From the NCBI RefSeq assembly GCF_001729785.1, contig NZ_CP017183.1, forward strand, positions 186,001 to 250,000: a stretch of 64,000 bases of DNA, given 5' to 3'. The position numbers and the translations under genes were made by a program. The notes below the pieces were generated by a model that did no database searches, was not told the DNA's origin, and saw nothing but the letters and a program-made list of their open reading frames with translations. Origin of the DNA: Enterobacter hormaechei subsp. xiangfangensis. GTDB taxonomy: Bacteria > Pseudomonadota > Gammaproteobacteria > Enterobacterales > Enterobacteriaceae. This document shows, piece after piece, positions 50,108-62,306 of this stretch. How positions within the stretch are numbered: the first letter of the stretch is position 1; each line of letters starts with the position of its first letter.

Positions 50108-50184
50108 CGGCGAGTAGCGCAGCTTGGTAGCGCAACTGGTTTGGGACCAGTGGGTCGGAGGTTCGAATCCTCTCTCGCCGACCA
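50108..50184 (+). tRNA. tRNA-Pro, anticodon UGG
   Basis: A 77-base cloverleaf with encoded CCA. The acceptor stem is CGGCGAG/CTCGCCG and the anticodon stem-loop is CTGG-TTTGGGA-CCAG, anticodon TGG. It lies between eptB and dppA, where E. coli has proK (anticodon CGG). By recall it looks like E. coli proM. A perfect terminator follows. Confidence 0.97.
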
Positions 50185-50190
50185 CATTCT

Positions 50191-50222
50191 AAAAAGGGCT
50201 AACCGCAAGGTTAGCCCTTTTT
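50191..50222 (+). terminator. Rho-independent terminator of tRNA-Pro
   Basis: AAAAAGGGCTAACC and GGTTAGCCCTTTTT form a perfect 14-bp stem with loop GCAA. Confidence 0.97.
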
Positions 50223-50769
50223 GCATTAACGCATTACCCCGCACGAGTCCTCAAAATACCCCTTAGCCCTGCTTCCCCCTGCCTGCTTGCGGTTTTGTGA
50301 CATAATCCATTGTATTTTTTTATATATAGTTTGATCTTTTTTCGCGTTGCTTATGGATAACCTCAGCATTTTTCGCTGTGCGTTTTAACGTTCGCGGTAT
50401 TTAGTGCTCAGATAATCACCATCCTGTAAGAAAATTTACCCATTCTGAATAAAACTTAATCACTGAGTGTTGCGAAATATGAAGATAATTGTGCTGCATC
50501 ATGGCGAGTAGCATAAATTTCTCTGCTGAAAACTCACGGTCAGGGTTTTTTTAATCTTTGTTTGCGGTTTCTCACACTCCACGTAAATCCCCGCCACCTG
50601 TATTGACGTTTTCACATTCTGTTGACAGATTGTAGGGCACGAGGGGCATTTCAGGGAGGATCTGCGCTGCAACTCAAACGCTCTTCTGAAAGGATTCTCT
50701 ATCCCTTTTAACGCCTTCGGGCATCACCGACCGGACCGGGTAAAAAATAAATAAAGGTCAGGCGGCGTA
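50223..50769 (+). promoter_or_regulatory. Long dppA upstream region
   Basis: About 550 bases without a gene between tRNA-Pro and dppA. A perfect TTGACA lies at 50622-50627 and TTGACG at 50603, but no convincing -10 follows at the right distance. The region is A/T-rich in its first half. In E. coli dpp expression responds to Lrp and growth phase; no operator could be assigned here. No ORF with a credible start was found. Confidence 0.5.
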
Positions 50770-50792
50770 ACACAACAAAGCAAAACATCACA
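50770..50792 (+). promoter_or_regulatory. Probable GcvB sRNA target in the dppA leader
   Basis: A C/A-rich stretch, ACACAACAAAGCAAAACATC, ends a few bases before the dppA ribosome-binding site (GGAG). In E. coli and Salmonella the G/U-rich R1 region of GcvB pairs with such a stretch and blocks dppA translation. Confidence 0.7.
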
Positions 50793-50805
50793 TTGGAGCA
50801 CAATA

Positions 50806-52413
50806 ATGAGTATTTCCTTGAAGAAGTCAGGGATGCTGAAGCTTGGTCTGAGCCTGGTGGCCATGACCGTTGCAGCAAGCGTACAGGCAAAAACCCTGGT
50901 TTACTGTTCTGAAGGCTCTCCGGAAGGCTTTAACCCACAGCTCTTTACCTCTGGTACGACTTACGACGCAAGCTCTGTACCGATCTATAACCGTCTGGTT
51001 GAATTTAAAACCGGCACCACGGAAGTGATTCCTGGCCTGGCTGAAAAGTGGGATATCAGCGAAGACGGTAAAACCTATACCTTCCACCTGCGTCAGGGCG
51101 TGAAGTGGCAGGACAGCAAAGAATTTAAACCTACGCGCGACTTTAACGCCGACGACGTTGTGTTCTCCTTCGACCGTCAGAAAAATGCCCAGAACCCGTA
51201 CCATAAAGTGTCTGGCGGCAGCTATGAATACTTCGAAGGGATGGGTCTGCCAGACCTGATCGCTGAAGTGAAAAAAGTGGACGATAAAACCGTCCAGTTT
51301 GTGCTGACGCGTCCGGAAGCGCCATTCCTGGCTGACCTGGCGATGGACTTCGCCTCTATTCTCTCTAAAGAGTATGCGGACAACATGCTGAAAGCCGGCA
51401 CTCCGGAAAAAGTGGACCTGAACCCAATCGGTACCGGCCCGTTCCAGCTGCTTCAGTACCAGAAAGATTCCCGTATTCTGTATAAAGCCTTCCCGGGCTA
51501 CTGGGGCACCAAGCCGCAGATCGACCGTCTGGTCTTCTCCATCACGCCTGACGCATCCGTGCGTTACGCAAAATTGCAGAAAAACGAATGTCAGGTGATG
51601 CCGTATCCAAACCCGGCTGACATCGCGCGCATGAAGCAGGACAAAAATATCAACCTGCTGGAGCAGGCGGGCCTGAACGTGGGTTATCTCTCCTTCAACA
51701 CCGAGAAGAAACCGTTCGATGACGTGAAAGTGCGTCAGGCGCTGACCTACGCGGTGAACAAAGAAGCGATCATCAAAGCCGTTTACCAGGGCGCTGGCGT
51801 TGCGGCCAAGAACCTGATCCCACCAACCATGTGGGGCTATAACGACGACATAAAGGACTACACCTACGATCCTGAGAAAGCGAAAGCGCTGCTGAAAGAA
51901 GCGGGCCAGGACAAAGGCTTTACCGTCGAGCTGTGGGCGATGCCGGTACAGCGTCCTTACAACCCGAACGCACGCCGTATGGCGGAAATGGTTCAGGCTG
52001 ACTGGGCGAAGATTGGCGTGCAGGCCAAGATTGTGACCTACGAGTGGGGCGAGTACCTGAAGCGCGCCAAAGCGGGTGAACACCAGGCGGTCATGATGGG
52101 CTGGACCGGCGACAACGGGGATCCGGACAACTTCTTCGCGACTCTGTTCAGCTGTGCGGCAGCGAAAGACGGTTCTAACTATTCTCGCTGGTGCTACAAG
52201 CCGTTTGAAGATCTGATCCAGCCGGCGCGTGCGACCGACGATCACAACAAACGTATCGAACTGTACAAGCAAGCGCAGGTTGTCATGCACGATCAGGCTC
52301 CGGCGCTGATTGTTGCTCACTCCACCGTGTACGAACCAGTGCGTAAAGAAGTGAAGGGCTACGTGGTCGATCCACTGGGCAAACACCACTTCGAAAACGT
52401 GTCTGTTGAATAA
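50806..52413 (+). CDS. dppA: Dipeptide-binding periplasmic protein DppA
   Basis: The solute-binding protein of the dipeptide ABC importer, also used for haem and for dipeptide chemotaxis with Tap. The 535-residue precursor has a signal peptide ending near SVQAKTL (about residue 28). The mature protein is a cluster-C binding protein with the family signature in VVFSFDRQKNAQNPYHKVSGG and conserved Trp/Asp around MMGWTGDNGDPDNF, which binds the peptide N-terminus. It heads dppABCDF; repeats between dppA and dppB may stabilise its mRNA. Confidence 0.98.
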   Translation: MSISLKKSGMLKLGLSLVAMTVAASVQAKTLVYCSEGSPEGFNPQLFTSGTTYDASSVPIYNRLVEFKTGTTEVIPGLAEKWDISEDGKTYTFHLRQGVKWQDSKEFKPTRDFNADDVVFSFDRQKNAQNPYHKVSGGSYEYFEGMGLPDLIAEVKKVDDKTVQFVLTRPEAPFLADLAMDFASILSKEYADNMLKAGTPEKVDLNPIGTGPFQLLQYQKDSRILYKAFPGYWGTKPQIDRLVFSITPDASVRYAKLQKNECQVMPYPNPADIARMKQDKNINLLEQAGLNVGYLSFNTEKKPFDDVKVRQALTYAVNKEAIIKAVYQGAGVAAKNLIPPTMWGYNDDIKDYTYDPEKAKALLKEAGQDKGFTVELWAMPVQRPYNPNARRMAEMVQADWAKIGVQAKIVTYEWGEYLKRAKAGEHQAVMMGWTGDNGDPDNFFATLFSCAAAKDGSNYSRWCYKPFEDLIQPARATDDHNKRIELYKQAQVVMHDQAPALIVAHSTVYEPVRKEVKGYVVDPLGKHHFENVSVE

Positions 52414-52428
52414 TAAGTAGGGTGTTCT

Positions 52429-52507
52429 CCCTCTCCCTCCTGGAGAGGGCAGGGGTGAGGGGCGTGCATGCACCCCCTCACCCTAACCCTCTCCCACAGG
52501 GAGAGGG
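52429..52507. repeat. Inverted pair of 33-bp intergenic repeats between dppA and dppB
   Basis: A forward copy (52429-52461) and a reverse copy (52475-52507) face each other across GCGTGCATGCA-like bases, so the RNA can fold as two small hairpins or one very long one. The second copy is identical to the reverse complement of the copy at 8972-9004. The position suggests a stabiliser of dppA mRNA or partial attenuator before dppB. Confidence 0.85.
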
Positions 52508-52574
52508 AATTTACATTTGTGAGCAATACAGACGTCACGCCACTGGTCGTGCGTCATCAGAGAGAATCCGGGTT

Positions 52575-53594
52575 ATGTTGCAGTTCATCCTCCGACGTCT
52601 GGGACTGGTTATCCCGACGTTTATCGGTATCACCCTTCTCACTTTTGCCTTCGTCCATATGATCCCCGGCGACCCGGTAATGATTATGGCGGGCGAGCGT
52701 GGTATTTCCCCTGAGCGCCATGCACAGCTGCTGGCTGAACTCGGCCTCGATAAGCCGATGTGGCAGCAGTATCTCCACTATATCTGGGGCGTGTTGCACG
52801 GCGATTTAGGGATTTCACTGAAAAGCCGTCTTCCGGTGTGGGACGAGTTCGTACCTCGCTTTAAAGCGACGCTGGAACTCGGTATCTGCGCCATGATCTT
52901 CGCGACCGCGGTAGGGATCCCCGTTGGCGTACTGGCTGCCGTTAAACGTGGCTCTATTTTTGACCACACCGCTGTTGGCCTGGCACTGACCGGCTACTCC
53001 ATGCCTATCTTCTGGTGGGGCATGATGCTGATCATGCTGGTCTCGGTGCAGTGGAACCTGACGCCGGTCTCCGGACGCGTCAGCGATATGGTTTTCCTTG
53101 ACGACACCAATCCGTTAACCGGCTTTATGCTGATTGATACGGCGATCTGGGGCGAAGAGGGCAACTTCATTGATGCGGTTGCGCACATGATCCTGCCTGC
53201 AATGGTGTTGGGCACCATCCCTCTGGCGGTGATCGTGCGTATGACCCGTTCCTCCATGCTGGAAGTGTTGGGCGAGGATTATATTCGTACTGCCCGCGCT
53301 AAAGGCCTGACCCGTATGCGCGTCATCATCATTCATGCCCTGCGAAACGCTATGCTGCCGGTGGTAACCGTTATCGGTTTGCAGGTCGGTACGCTGCTGG
53401 CGGGGGCGATCCTGACCGAAACCATCTTCTCCTGGCCGGGTCTTGGACGCTGGCTGATTGATGCGCTGCAACGCCGTGACTATCCGGTTGTGCAGGGCGG
53501 TGTACTGCTGGTCGCGACGATGATTATTCTCGTCAACCTGCTGGTCGATTTGCTGTACGGCGTGGTGAACCCGCGTATTCGTCATAAGAAGTAA
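52575..53594 (+). CDS. dppB: Dipeptide ABC transporter permease DppB
   Basis: A 339-residue inner-membrane permease, the length of E. coli DppB. It begins MLQFILRRLGLVIPTFIGIT and has six helices; the EAA motif that docks on the ATPases is in EDYIRTARAKGLTRMRVI. The in-frame region upstream passes through the repeat pair and is not coding. Confidence 0.97.
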   Translation: MLQFILRRLGLVIPTFIGITLLTFAFVHMIPGDPVMIMAGERGISPERHAQLLAELGLDKPMWQQYLHYIWGVLHGDLGISLKSRLPVWDEFVPRFKATLELGICAMIFATAVGIPVGVLAAVKRGSIFDHTAVGLALTGYSMPIFWWGMMLIMLVSVQWNLTPVSGRVSDMVFLDDTNPLTGFMLIDTAIWGEEGNFIDAVAHMILPAMVLGTIPLAVIVRMTRSSMLEVLGEDYIRTARAKGLTRMRVIIIHALRNAMLPVVTVIGLQVGTLLAGAILTETIFSWPGLGRWLIDALQRRDYPVVQGGVLLVATMIILVNLLVDLLYGVVNPRIRHKK

Positions 53595-53603
53595 GGGGCC
53601 ATC

Positions 53604-54506
53604 ATGTCACAAGTTACTCAAAATAAAGTGGTCACCGCACCGGTGCCAATGACGCCGATGCAGGAATTCTGGCACTACTTCAAGCGCAACAAAGGCGCGG
53701 TCGTCGGGCTGGTGTATGTTTCCATCATGATCCTGATTGCGGTGTTTGCGAACGTCCTTGCGCCGTATAACCCGGCTGATCAGTTCCGCGATGCGCTGCT
53801 GGCACCTCCTGCATGGCAGGACGGCGGAAGCCTGGCGCACCTGCTGGGCACCGACGACGTGGGTCGCGATGTGCTTTCGCGCCTGATGTACGGCGCACGC
53901 CTGTCGCTGCTGGTTGGCTGCCTCGTTGTCGTACTGTCGCTGATCATGGGGATCGTACTCGGCCTGGTTGCAGGCTACTTCGGCGGCATTGTTGATAACA
54001 TCATCATGCGCGTCGTCGACATTATGCTGGCATTGCCAAGCCTGCTGCTGGCGCTGGTGCTGGTGGCGATCTTCGGTCCGTCGATTGGTAACGCCGCGCT
54101 TGCGCTGACGTTTGTTGCGCTACCGCACTATGTGCGTCTGACCCGTGCGGCGGTGCTTGTGGAAGTGAACCGCGACTACGTTACCGCCTCTCGCGTGGCG
54201 GGTGCCGGTGCGATGCGTCAGATGTTTATCAATATCTTCCCAAACTGCCTTGCGCCGCTGATTGTTCAGGCGTCGCTCGGTTTCTCTAACGCCATTCTTG
54301 ATATGGCCGCTCTTGGCTTCCTTGGCATGGGTGCGCAGCCGCCAACACCGGAGTGGGGCACCATGCTCTCCGACGTGTTGCAGTTCGCGCAAAGCGCCTG
54401 GTGGGTCGTCACCTTCCCGGGTCTGGCGATTCTGCTGACGGTGCTGGCATTTAACCTGATGGGTGATGGTCTGCGTGATGCACTTGATCCCAAACTGAAG
54501 CAGTAA
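53604..54506 (+). CDS. dppC: Dipeptide ABC transporter permease DppC
   Basis: A 300-residue permease that pairs with DppB, same length as E. coli. It has a long cytosolic N-terminus, the conserved [21 protein letters not shown] segment and an EAA motif in [18 protein letters not shown]. It lies nine bases after dppB. Confidence 0.97.
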   Translation: MSQVTQNKVVTAPVPMTPMQEFWHYFKRNKGAVVGLVYVSIMILIAVFANVLAPYNPADQFRDALLAPPAWQDGGSLAHLLGTDDVGRDVLSRLMYGARLSLLVGCLVVVLSLIMGIVLGLVAGYFGGIVDNIIMRVVDIMLALPSLLLALVLVAIFGPSIGNAALALTFVALPHYVRLTRAAVLVEVNRDYVTASRVAGAGAMRQMFINIFPNCLAPLIVQASLGFSNAILDMAALGFLGMGAQPPTPEWGTMLSDVLQFAQSAWWVVTFPGLAILLTVLAFNLMGDGLRDALDPKLKQ

Positions 54507-54516
54507 GAGGCACGAG

Positions 54517-55500
54517 ATGGCGTTATTAAATGTAAATAAATTATCCGTGCACTTTGGCGACGAAGGCACACCGTTTCGCGCCGTGGACCGTATCAGCTAC
54601 AGCGTTAATCAGGGCGAAGTGGTCGGGATTGTAGGTGAGTCGGGCTCCGGTAAGTCAGTGAGTTCGCTGGCGATTATGGGGCTGATTGACTACCCCGGCC
54701 GCGTGATGGCGGAAAATCTGGAGTTCAACGGTCAGGATCTGAAGCGTATTTCCGAAAAACAGCGCCGCCAGCTGGTGGGCGCGGAAGTGGCGATGATCTT
54801 CCAGGACCCCATGACCAGCCTGAACCCATGCTACACCGTGGGTTTCCAGATTATGGAAGCGATTAAGGTGCATCAGGGTGGGAATAAGAAAACCCGTCGC
54901 CAGCGTGCTATCGATCTGCTGAACCAGGTGGGGATACCTGACCCAGCATCGCGTCTGGACGTTTACCCGCACCAGCTTTCAGGCGGGATGAGCCAGCGCG
55001 TGATGATCGCCATGGCGATTGCCTGTCGGCCAAAGCTGCTGATTGCGGATGAACCGACGACGGCGCTTGACGTGACCATCCAGGCACAGATCATCGAGCT
55101 GCTGCTGGAGCTGCAGCAGAAAGAGAACATGGCGCTGGTGCTGATTACGCACGATCTGGCGCTGGTGGCGGAAGCGGCGCACAAAATCATCGTGATGTAC
55201 GCGGGTCAGGTGGTGGAGACCGGAAGTTCGCACGATATCTTCCGCGCGCCGCGTCATCCGTATACGCAGGCGTTGCTGCGTGCGCTGCCGGAGTTTGCCC
55301 AGGACAAAGCGCGTCTGGCGTCACTGCCGGGTGTGGTTCCGGGTAAATATGACCGTCCGCAGGGCTGCCTGCTGAATCCGCGCTGCCCGTATGCGACGGA
55401 TAAATGCCGCGCCGAGGAGCCAGAGCTGAATCTGCTGGCCGATGGTCGGCAGTCAAAATGCCACTACCCACTCGATGATGCCGGGAGGCCAACACTATGA
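54517..55500 (+). CDS. dppD: Dipeptide ABC transporter ATPase DppD
   Basis: A 327-residue ABC ATPase with Walker A GESGSGKS, signature LSGGMSQRV, Walker [13 protein letters not shown] and the switch His in LITHDLALV. The C-terminal oligopeptide-transporter extension carries Cys residues ([15 protein letters not shown]) that in this subfamily can bind a 4Fe-4S cluster. The stop overlaps the dppF start. Confidence 0.97.
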   Translation: MALLNVNKLSVHFGDEGTPFRAVDRISYSVNQGEVVGIVGESGSGKSVSSLAIMGLIDYPGRVMAENLEFNGQDLKRISEKQRRQLVGAEVAMIFQDPMTSLNPCYTVGFQIMEAIKVHQGGNKKTRRQRAIDLLNQVGIPDPASRLDVYPHQLSGGMSQRVMIAMAIACRPKLLIADEPTTALDVTIQAQIIELLLELQQKENMALVLITHDLALVAEAAHKIIVMYAGQVVETGSSHDIFRAPRHPYTQALLRALPEFAQDKARLASLPGVVPGKYDRPQGCLLNPRCPYATDKCRAEEPELNLLADGRQSKCHYPLDDAGRPTL

Positions 55501-56510
55501 GTACGCACGAGGCCACCACGCAACAGCCGCTGTTGCAGGCTATCGACCTGAAAAAACATTACCCGGTGAAGAAGGGGATTTTTGCTCCTGAGCGCCTGGT
55601 AAAAGCGCTGGACGGCGTCTCCTTCAGCCTTGAACGCGGTAAAACGCTGGCGGTCGTCGGGGAGTCGGGCTGTGGGAAATCCACGCTGGGCCGTCTGCTG
55701 ACGATGATTGAAACGCCAACCGGCGGCGAGCTTTACTATCAGGGCCAGGATCTGCTCAAGCACGATCCGCAGGCGCAGAAGCTGCGTCGCCAGAAAATCC
55801 AGATTGTGTTCCAGAACCCGTACGGTTCTTTAAACCCGCGTAAAAAAGTGGGGCAGATTCTGGAAGAACCGCTGCTGATTAACAGCAATCTGAGCAAAGA
55901 GCAGCGTCGTGAAAAAGCGCTGGCGATGATGGCGAAGGTGGGGCTTAAAACCGAGCATTACGATCGCTACCCGCATATGTTCTCTGGTGGTCAGCGTCAG
56001 CGTATTGCCATCGCTCGTGGGCTGATGCTTGACCCGGATGTGGTGATTGCCGATGAGCCGGTCTCAGCGCTTGACGTGTCCGTTCGCGCGCAGGTGCTTA
56101 ACCTGATGATGGATTTACAGCAGGATCTGGGACTGTCGTACGTCTTCATCTCCCATGACCTGTCCGTGGTCGAGCACATTGCCGATGAGGTGATGGTGAT
56201 GTATCTGGGACGCTGCGTGGAGAAGGGGACGAAAGATCAGATCTTTACTAACCCGCGTCATCCGTATACCCAGGCACTGCTGTCTGCGACGCCGCGGCTG
56301 AACCCGGATGACCGCCGTGAGCGCATTAAGCTGACCGGTGAGTTGCCAAGCCCGCTTAACCCGCCGCCGGGATGTGCGTTTAACGCCCGCTGCCGTCGCC
56401 GCTTCGGTCCGTGTACGCAGTTGCAGCCACAGCTAAAGGATTATGGTGGACAGCTGGTGGCCTGCTTCGCGGTCGATCAGGATGAAAACGGCGAAAAGCC
56501 GCATGCATAA
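55497..56510 (+). CDS. dppF: Dipeptide ABC transporter ATPase DppF
   Basis: A 337-residue ABC ATPase partner of DppD. Walker A is GESGCGKST, the signature FSGGQRQRI and Walker [13 protein letters not shown]. The C-terminal extension contains the paired cysteines of the oligopeptide family ([14 protein letters not shown]). Translation is coupled to dppD by ATGA. A strong terminator follows; in E. coli the next gene is yhjV, whereas here it is coaA. Confidence 0.97.
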   Translation: MSTHEATTQQPLLQAIDLKKHYPVKKGIFAPERLVKALDGVSFSLERGKTLAVVGESGCGKSTLGRLLTMIETPTGGELYYQGQDLLKHDPQAQKLRRQKIQIVFQNPYGSLNPRKKVGQILEEPLLINSNLSKEQRREKALAMMAKVGLKTEHYDRYPHMFSGGQRQRIAIARGLMLDPDVVIADEPVSALDVSVRAQVLNLMMDLQQDLGLSYVFISHDLSVVEHIADEVMVMYLGRCVEKGTKDQIFTNPRHPYTQALLSATPRLNPDDRRERIKLTGELPSPLNPPPGCAFNARCRRRFGPCTQLQPQLKDYGGQLVACFAVDQDENGEKPHA

Positions 56511-56512
56511 AT

Positions 56513-56542
56513 AAAAAACCGGCGATAAGCCGGTTTTTTTTT
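56513..56542 (+). terminator. Rho-independent terminator of the dpp operon
   Basis: AACCGGC-GATAA-GCCGGTT flanked by A-run and T9. It ends 11 bases before the convergent coaA stop. Confidence 0.95.
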
Positions 56543-56553
56543 ACGTCTGAGGT

Positions 56554-57504
56554 CTACTTCCGTAAACGAATCTGGTCGACGGCGTGTTTCTCACTCTTGG
56601 TGAGGATCAGGCTTGCGCGTTCGCGCGTCGGCAGGATGTTCTCTTTGAGGTTGACGTAGTTGATCTCATTCCACAGCCCGGTCGCCACGCTGATAGCCTC
56701 TTCTTCAGAGAGCTGGGCGTAGTTGTGGAAGTAGGAATCCGGGTCGGTGAACGCCCCTTCGCGGAACTTCAGGAAGCGGTTGATATACCAGCGTTGCAGC
56801 AAATCTTCCGGCGCATCGACATAGATTGAGAAATCGACAAAGTCAGAGACAAACACATGATGCGGATCGTGAGGGTAATCCATCCCGCTTTGCAGGACGT
56901 TTAAGCCTTCCAGAATCAGGATGTCGGGCTGCACAACCGTTTTGTCGCCATCCGGGATGCGGTCGTAGATCAGATGTGAGTAAACCGGCGCGGTAACGTG
57001 AGGTACGCCCGATTTTAGATCTGAAACAAACTTTACCAGGCGGTGCATATCATAAGAGAGCGGGAAGCCCTTCTTTTTCATCAGGCCGCGTTCTTTCAAC
57101 ACCTCGTTGGGATGCAGGAAGCCGTCGGTGGTGATCAGCTCCACGCTGCGGTGTTCCGGCCAGCGGCTCAGCAGCGCCTGAAGCACGCGCGCGGTGGTAC
57201 TTTTACCCACTGCCACGCTGCCCGCAATACTGATGATATAAGGAATACGTTGACCGTTCGTGCCGAGGAACTGTTCCAGGACGGCCTGACGACGCAAATT
57301 GGAGCTGATATAGAAGTTAAGCAAGCGAGAGAGGGGGAGATAGATTTCTGCCACCTCTTCCAGGGAGAGATCTTCGTTTATCCCTTTTAGCCGTGCGATT
57401 TCACCTTCCGTCAGTGTCATAGGGACGGAGTCACGCAGGGCTGCCCACTGGCTACGGTTAAACTGAAGATAGGGCGTCATTAACGTTTGCTCTTTTTTGC
57501 TCAT
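56554..57504 (-). CDS. coaA: Pantothenate kinase CoaA
   Basis: Type I pantothenate kinase, the first and feedback-regulated step of coenzyme A synthesis. The protein is 316 residues, as in E. coli, with Walker [10 protein letters not shown] and conserved segments [19 protein letters not shown] and ILEGLNVLQ. An upstream in-frame start would add eight residues; [12 protein letters not shown] matches the E. coli N-terminus. It is divergent from the tRNA-tufB operon, as in E. coli, but birA is not on its other side. Confidence 0.97.
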   Translation of the reverse strand: MSKKEQTLMTPYLQFNRSQWAALRDSVPMTLTEGEIARLKGINEDLSLEEVAEIYLPLSRLLNFYISSNLRRQAVLEQFLGTNGQRIPYIISIAGSVAVGKSTTARVLQALLSRWPEHRSVELITTDGFLHPNEVLKERGLMKKKGFPLSYDMHRLVKFVSDLKSGVPHVTAPVYSHLIYDRIPDGDKTVVQPDILILEGLNVLQSGMDYPHDPHHVFVSDFVDFSIYVDAPEDLLQRWYINRFLKFREGAFTDPDSYFHNYAQLSEEEAISVATGLWNEINYVNLKENILPTRERASLILTKSEKHAVDQIRLRK

Positions 57505-57821
57505 AAGCATGCTTCTGTGAACCATCACGAAACGGCGGGTGCGGGCTCATCACATAGTTAATTTTGGACAATGGGCAGGAGGTTAACACCAGATGAGAGG
57601 AATAATAAGAAAAAATATGGGAAAGCGATGCTTAACCGGGCAGGTATCACGTGGGGCTATAGCGTGCCGAAATCAGGCGTTCATGTTGAATTTTTAACCG
57701 TGAGCGGATGAATTTACAGCGGTTAGCCCTGGTTTCGAATAAAATGTGAGCGAAAGAACGTTTTATGCAATTTTTTAGTTGCATGACTGCGCAGGTCTCC
57801 ATAGAATGCGCGCTACTTGAT
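57505..57821 (+). promoter_or_regulatory. Promoter region of the tRNA-tufB operon
   Basis: A promoter with -35 TTGCAT (57779-57784), a 17-base spacer and -10 TAGAAT (57802-57807) is followed by a G/C-rich discriminator (GCGCGCTAC), the hallmark of stringently controlled stable-RNA promoters. The A/T-rich stretch upstream (around 57735-57778) is where Fis sites lie in E. coli. The rest of this 317-base gap, on the coaA side, shows no gene. Confidence 0.82.
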
Positions 57822-57897
<76 letters not shown>

Positions 57898-57905
57898 TCA
57901 AGTCC

Positions 57906-57990
<85 letters not shown>

Positions 57991-58106
57991 CTTTCTGGCA
58001 GCGTCAACGCCGCCGGAGCTGGTTGGAAAAATTGACCAGCTCGAACAGAAAAGAGAGAAATCTCTTTTTTTGTTACAGAAAGAACTGGGTAGCCGAGTTT
58101 CAGGAT

Positions 58107-58181
<75 letters not shown>

Positions 58182-58187
58182 ATACGT

Positions 58188-58263
58188 GCTGATATGGCTC
58201 AGTTGGTAGAGCGCACCCTTGGTAAGGGTGAGGTCCCCAGTTCGACTCTGGGTATCAGCACCA
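58188..58263 (+). tRNA. thrT: tRNA-Thr, anticodon GGU
   Basis: A 76-base cloverleaf with encoded CCA; acceptor GCTGATA/TATCAGC, anticodon loop TTGGTAA. Last tRNA before tufB; the transcript continues through a 118-base leader into tufB. Confidence 0.98.
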
Positions 58264-58345
58264 CTTCACTTCTCCCTCCCTTTCTCTCTGTTTCAATGTA
58301 AATGTATTCAACAGTTCAGGCATTTTCGCCTGGTTGATGTGGTGA

Positions 58346-59566
<1,221 letters not shown>

Positions 59567-59596
59567 TCGCTGATAACATTTGACGCAATGCGCAAT

Positions 59597-59623
59597 AAAA
59601 GGGCATCATTTGATGCCCTTTTT
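59597..59623 (+). terminator. Rho-independent terminator of tufB
   Basis: AAAAGGGCATCA-TT-TGATGCCCTTTTT, a nearly continuous perfect stem. Confidence 0.96.
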
Positions 59624-59703
59624 GCACGCTTTCACATCAGAACCTGGCTCATCAGTGATTAATTTTGTCATAATCATTGCTGAGACAGGCTCTGCGGAGA
59701 GCG

Positions 59704-59709
59704 TATAAT
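59704..59709 (+). promoter_or_regulatory. Probable -10 element of the secE-nusG promoter
   Basis: A consensus TATAAT lies 85 bases before secE. At 17 bases upstream is TGAGAC, a weak -35. Confidence 0.55.
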
Positions 59710-59793
59710 ACGAAAAGCGAATAGCATTTCGATTGGTTTGCCTCGCACTCGCGGGGTGAAAATGTTTGTAGAATACTTCTGACAGGTTGGTTT

Positions 59794-60177
59794 ATGAGTG
59801 CGAATACCGAAGCTCAAGGGAGCGGGCGCGGCCTGGAAGCGATGAAATGGGTAGTTGTAGCCGTGCTGCTGATTGTGGCGATTGTCGGCAACTATCTTTA
59901 TCGTGACATGATGCTGCCGCTACGCGCGCTTGCAGTGGTAATTCTGATTGCTGCGGCGGGTGGTGTCGCGCTGTTGACGACGAAAGGCAAAGCGACCGTT
60001 GCGTTTGCCCGCGAAGCGCGTACCGAAGTCCGCAAGGTCATTTGGCCGACTCGCCAGGAAACATTGCACACCACGCTGATTGTAGCGGCGGTAACCGCTG
60101 TAATGTCACTGATCCTGTGGGGACTGGATGGTATTCTGGTTCGCCTGGTATCCTTTATCACTGGCCTGAGGTTCTGA
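59794..60177 (+). CDS. secE: Protein translocase subunit SecE
   Basis: A 127-residue essential clamp subunit of the SecYEG channel, with three membrane helices as in enterobacteria. The conserved amphipathic segment [20 protein letters not shown] precedes the last helix. It is cotranscribed with nusG, whose ATG begins two bases after its stop. Confidence 0.97.
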   Translation: MSANTEAQGSGRGLEAMKWVVVAVLLIVAIVGNYLYRDMMLPLRALAVVILIAAAGGVALLTTKGKATVAFAREARTEVRKVIWPTRQETLHTTLIVAAVTAVMSLILWGLDGILVRLVSFITGLRF

Positions 60178-60178
60178 G

Positions 60179-60724
60179 ATGTCTGAAGCCCCTAAAAAGC
60201 GCTGGTACGTCGTTCAGGCGTTTTCCGGTTTTGAAGGCCGCGTAGCTACGTCGCTGCGTGAGCATATCAAATTACACAATATGGAAGAGTTATTTGGCGA
60301 AGTTATGGTTCCGACCGAAGAAGTGGTTGAGATCCGTGGCGGCCAACGTCGCAAAAGCGAACGTAAATTCTTCCCGGGTTACGTGCTGGTTCAGATGGTG
60401 ATGAACGACGCGAGCTGGCACCTGGTGCGCAGCGTACCACGCGTGATGGGCTTTATCGGCGGCACATCTGACCGTCCGGCGCCAATCAGCGACAAAGAAG
60501 TTGATGCGATTATGAACCGCCTCCAGCAGGTGGGTGACAAACCGCGTCCGAAAACGCTGTTTGAACCGGGTGAGATGGTTCGTGTTAACGACGGTCCGTT
60601 TGCTGACTTTAATGGCGTCGTCGAAGAAGTGGACTACGAGAAGTCCCGCCTGAAAGTTTCCGTTTCTATCTTTGGTCGTGCGACCCCGGTAGAGCTGGAC
60701 TTTGCTCAGGTAGAAAAAGCCTAA
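60179..60724 (+). CDS. nusG: Transcription termination/antitermination factor NusG
   Basis: A 181-residue NusG with the NGN domain ([20 protein letters not shown]) and C-terminal KOW domain ([20 protein letters not shown]). It binds RNA polymerase, links it to Rho or to ribosomal protein S10, and suppresses pausing. RfaH, encoded at 29.8-30.3 kb, is its paralogue. Confidence 0.98.
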   Translation: MSEAPKKRWYVVQAFSGFEGRVATSLREHIKLHNMEELFGEVMVPTEEVVEIRGGQRRKSERKFFPGYVLVQMVMNDASWHLVRSVPRVMGFIGGTSDRPAPISDKEVDAIMNRLQQVGDKPRPKTLFEPGEMVRVNDGPFADFNGVVEEVDYEKSRLKVSVSIFGRATPVELDFAQVEKA

Positions 60725-60751
60725 GCAGCGATCAAAAAAGCGACGATTTAA

Positions 60752-62017
<1,266 letters not shown>

Positions 62018-62021
62018 TGCC

Positions 62022-62050
62022 TTTACGTGGGCGGTGATTTTGTCTACAAT
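62022..62050 (+). promoter_or_regulatory. rplJ promoter (PL10)
   Basis: TTTACG and TACAAT are 17 bases apart, immediately after rplA. This matches the position of the main promoter of the rplJL-rpoBC operon in E. coli. Confidence 0.8.
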
Positions 62051-62093
62051 CTTACCCCCACGTTTGCTAACAAAAGTTAGCGGCTAAAAGAAT

Positions 62094-62300
62094 TGTTCGT
62101 TGGAGCCTGGCCTATCCAGGCCTCCGTCGAAGACCGCAGGTGTTTCGCAAGAAACTTAATCCCCTGCGTAGACGGTGACAGAACGCTAAGATTATTTTAA
62201 ATACTCTGGCTTGTTTCTGCTCACCGTATTAAGACGCTCTTCCCGTTGGGTCGAGTGAAGTGAGTTCCGGAACATGAGTTCCGGCAAACATCCAGGAGCA
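62094..62300 (+). ncRNA. Ribosomal protein L10 leader
   Basis: A structured leader upstream of rplJ with the stem GCCTGGCC-TATC-CAGGCCTCC region and further hairpins. In E. coli the L10-(L12)4 complex binds this RNA and shuts off rplJ and rplL translation through a long-range fold. The boundaries given are approximate. Confidence 0.8.
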
Positions 62301-62306
62301 AAGCTA

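Noticed and set aside
50108..50184. tRNA-Pro as an integration site of a genomic island
   Set aside because: No direct repeat of the tRNA 3' end was seen downstream and dppA follows as in E. coli.
50827..52473. A 548-codon open frame on the minus strand across dppA
   Set aside because: Antisense shadow of dppA; it starts in the intergenic repeat and has a low-complexity Arg/His/Val-rich composition.
57505..57821. An rRNA operon near coaA
   Set aside because: No 16S or 23S sequence is present in the window; this gap holds only promoter DNA.
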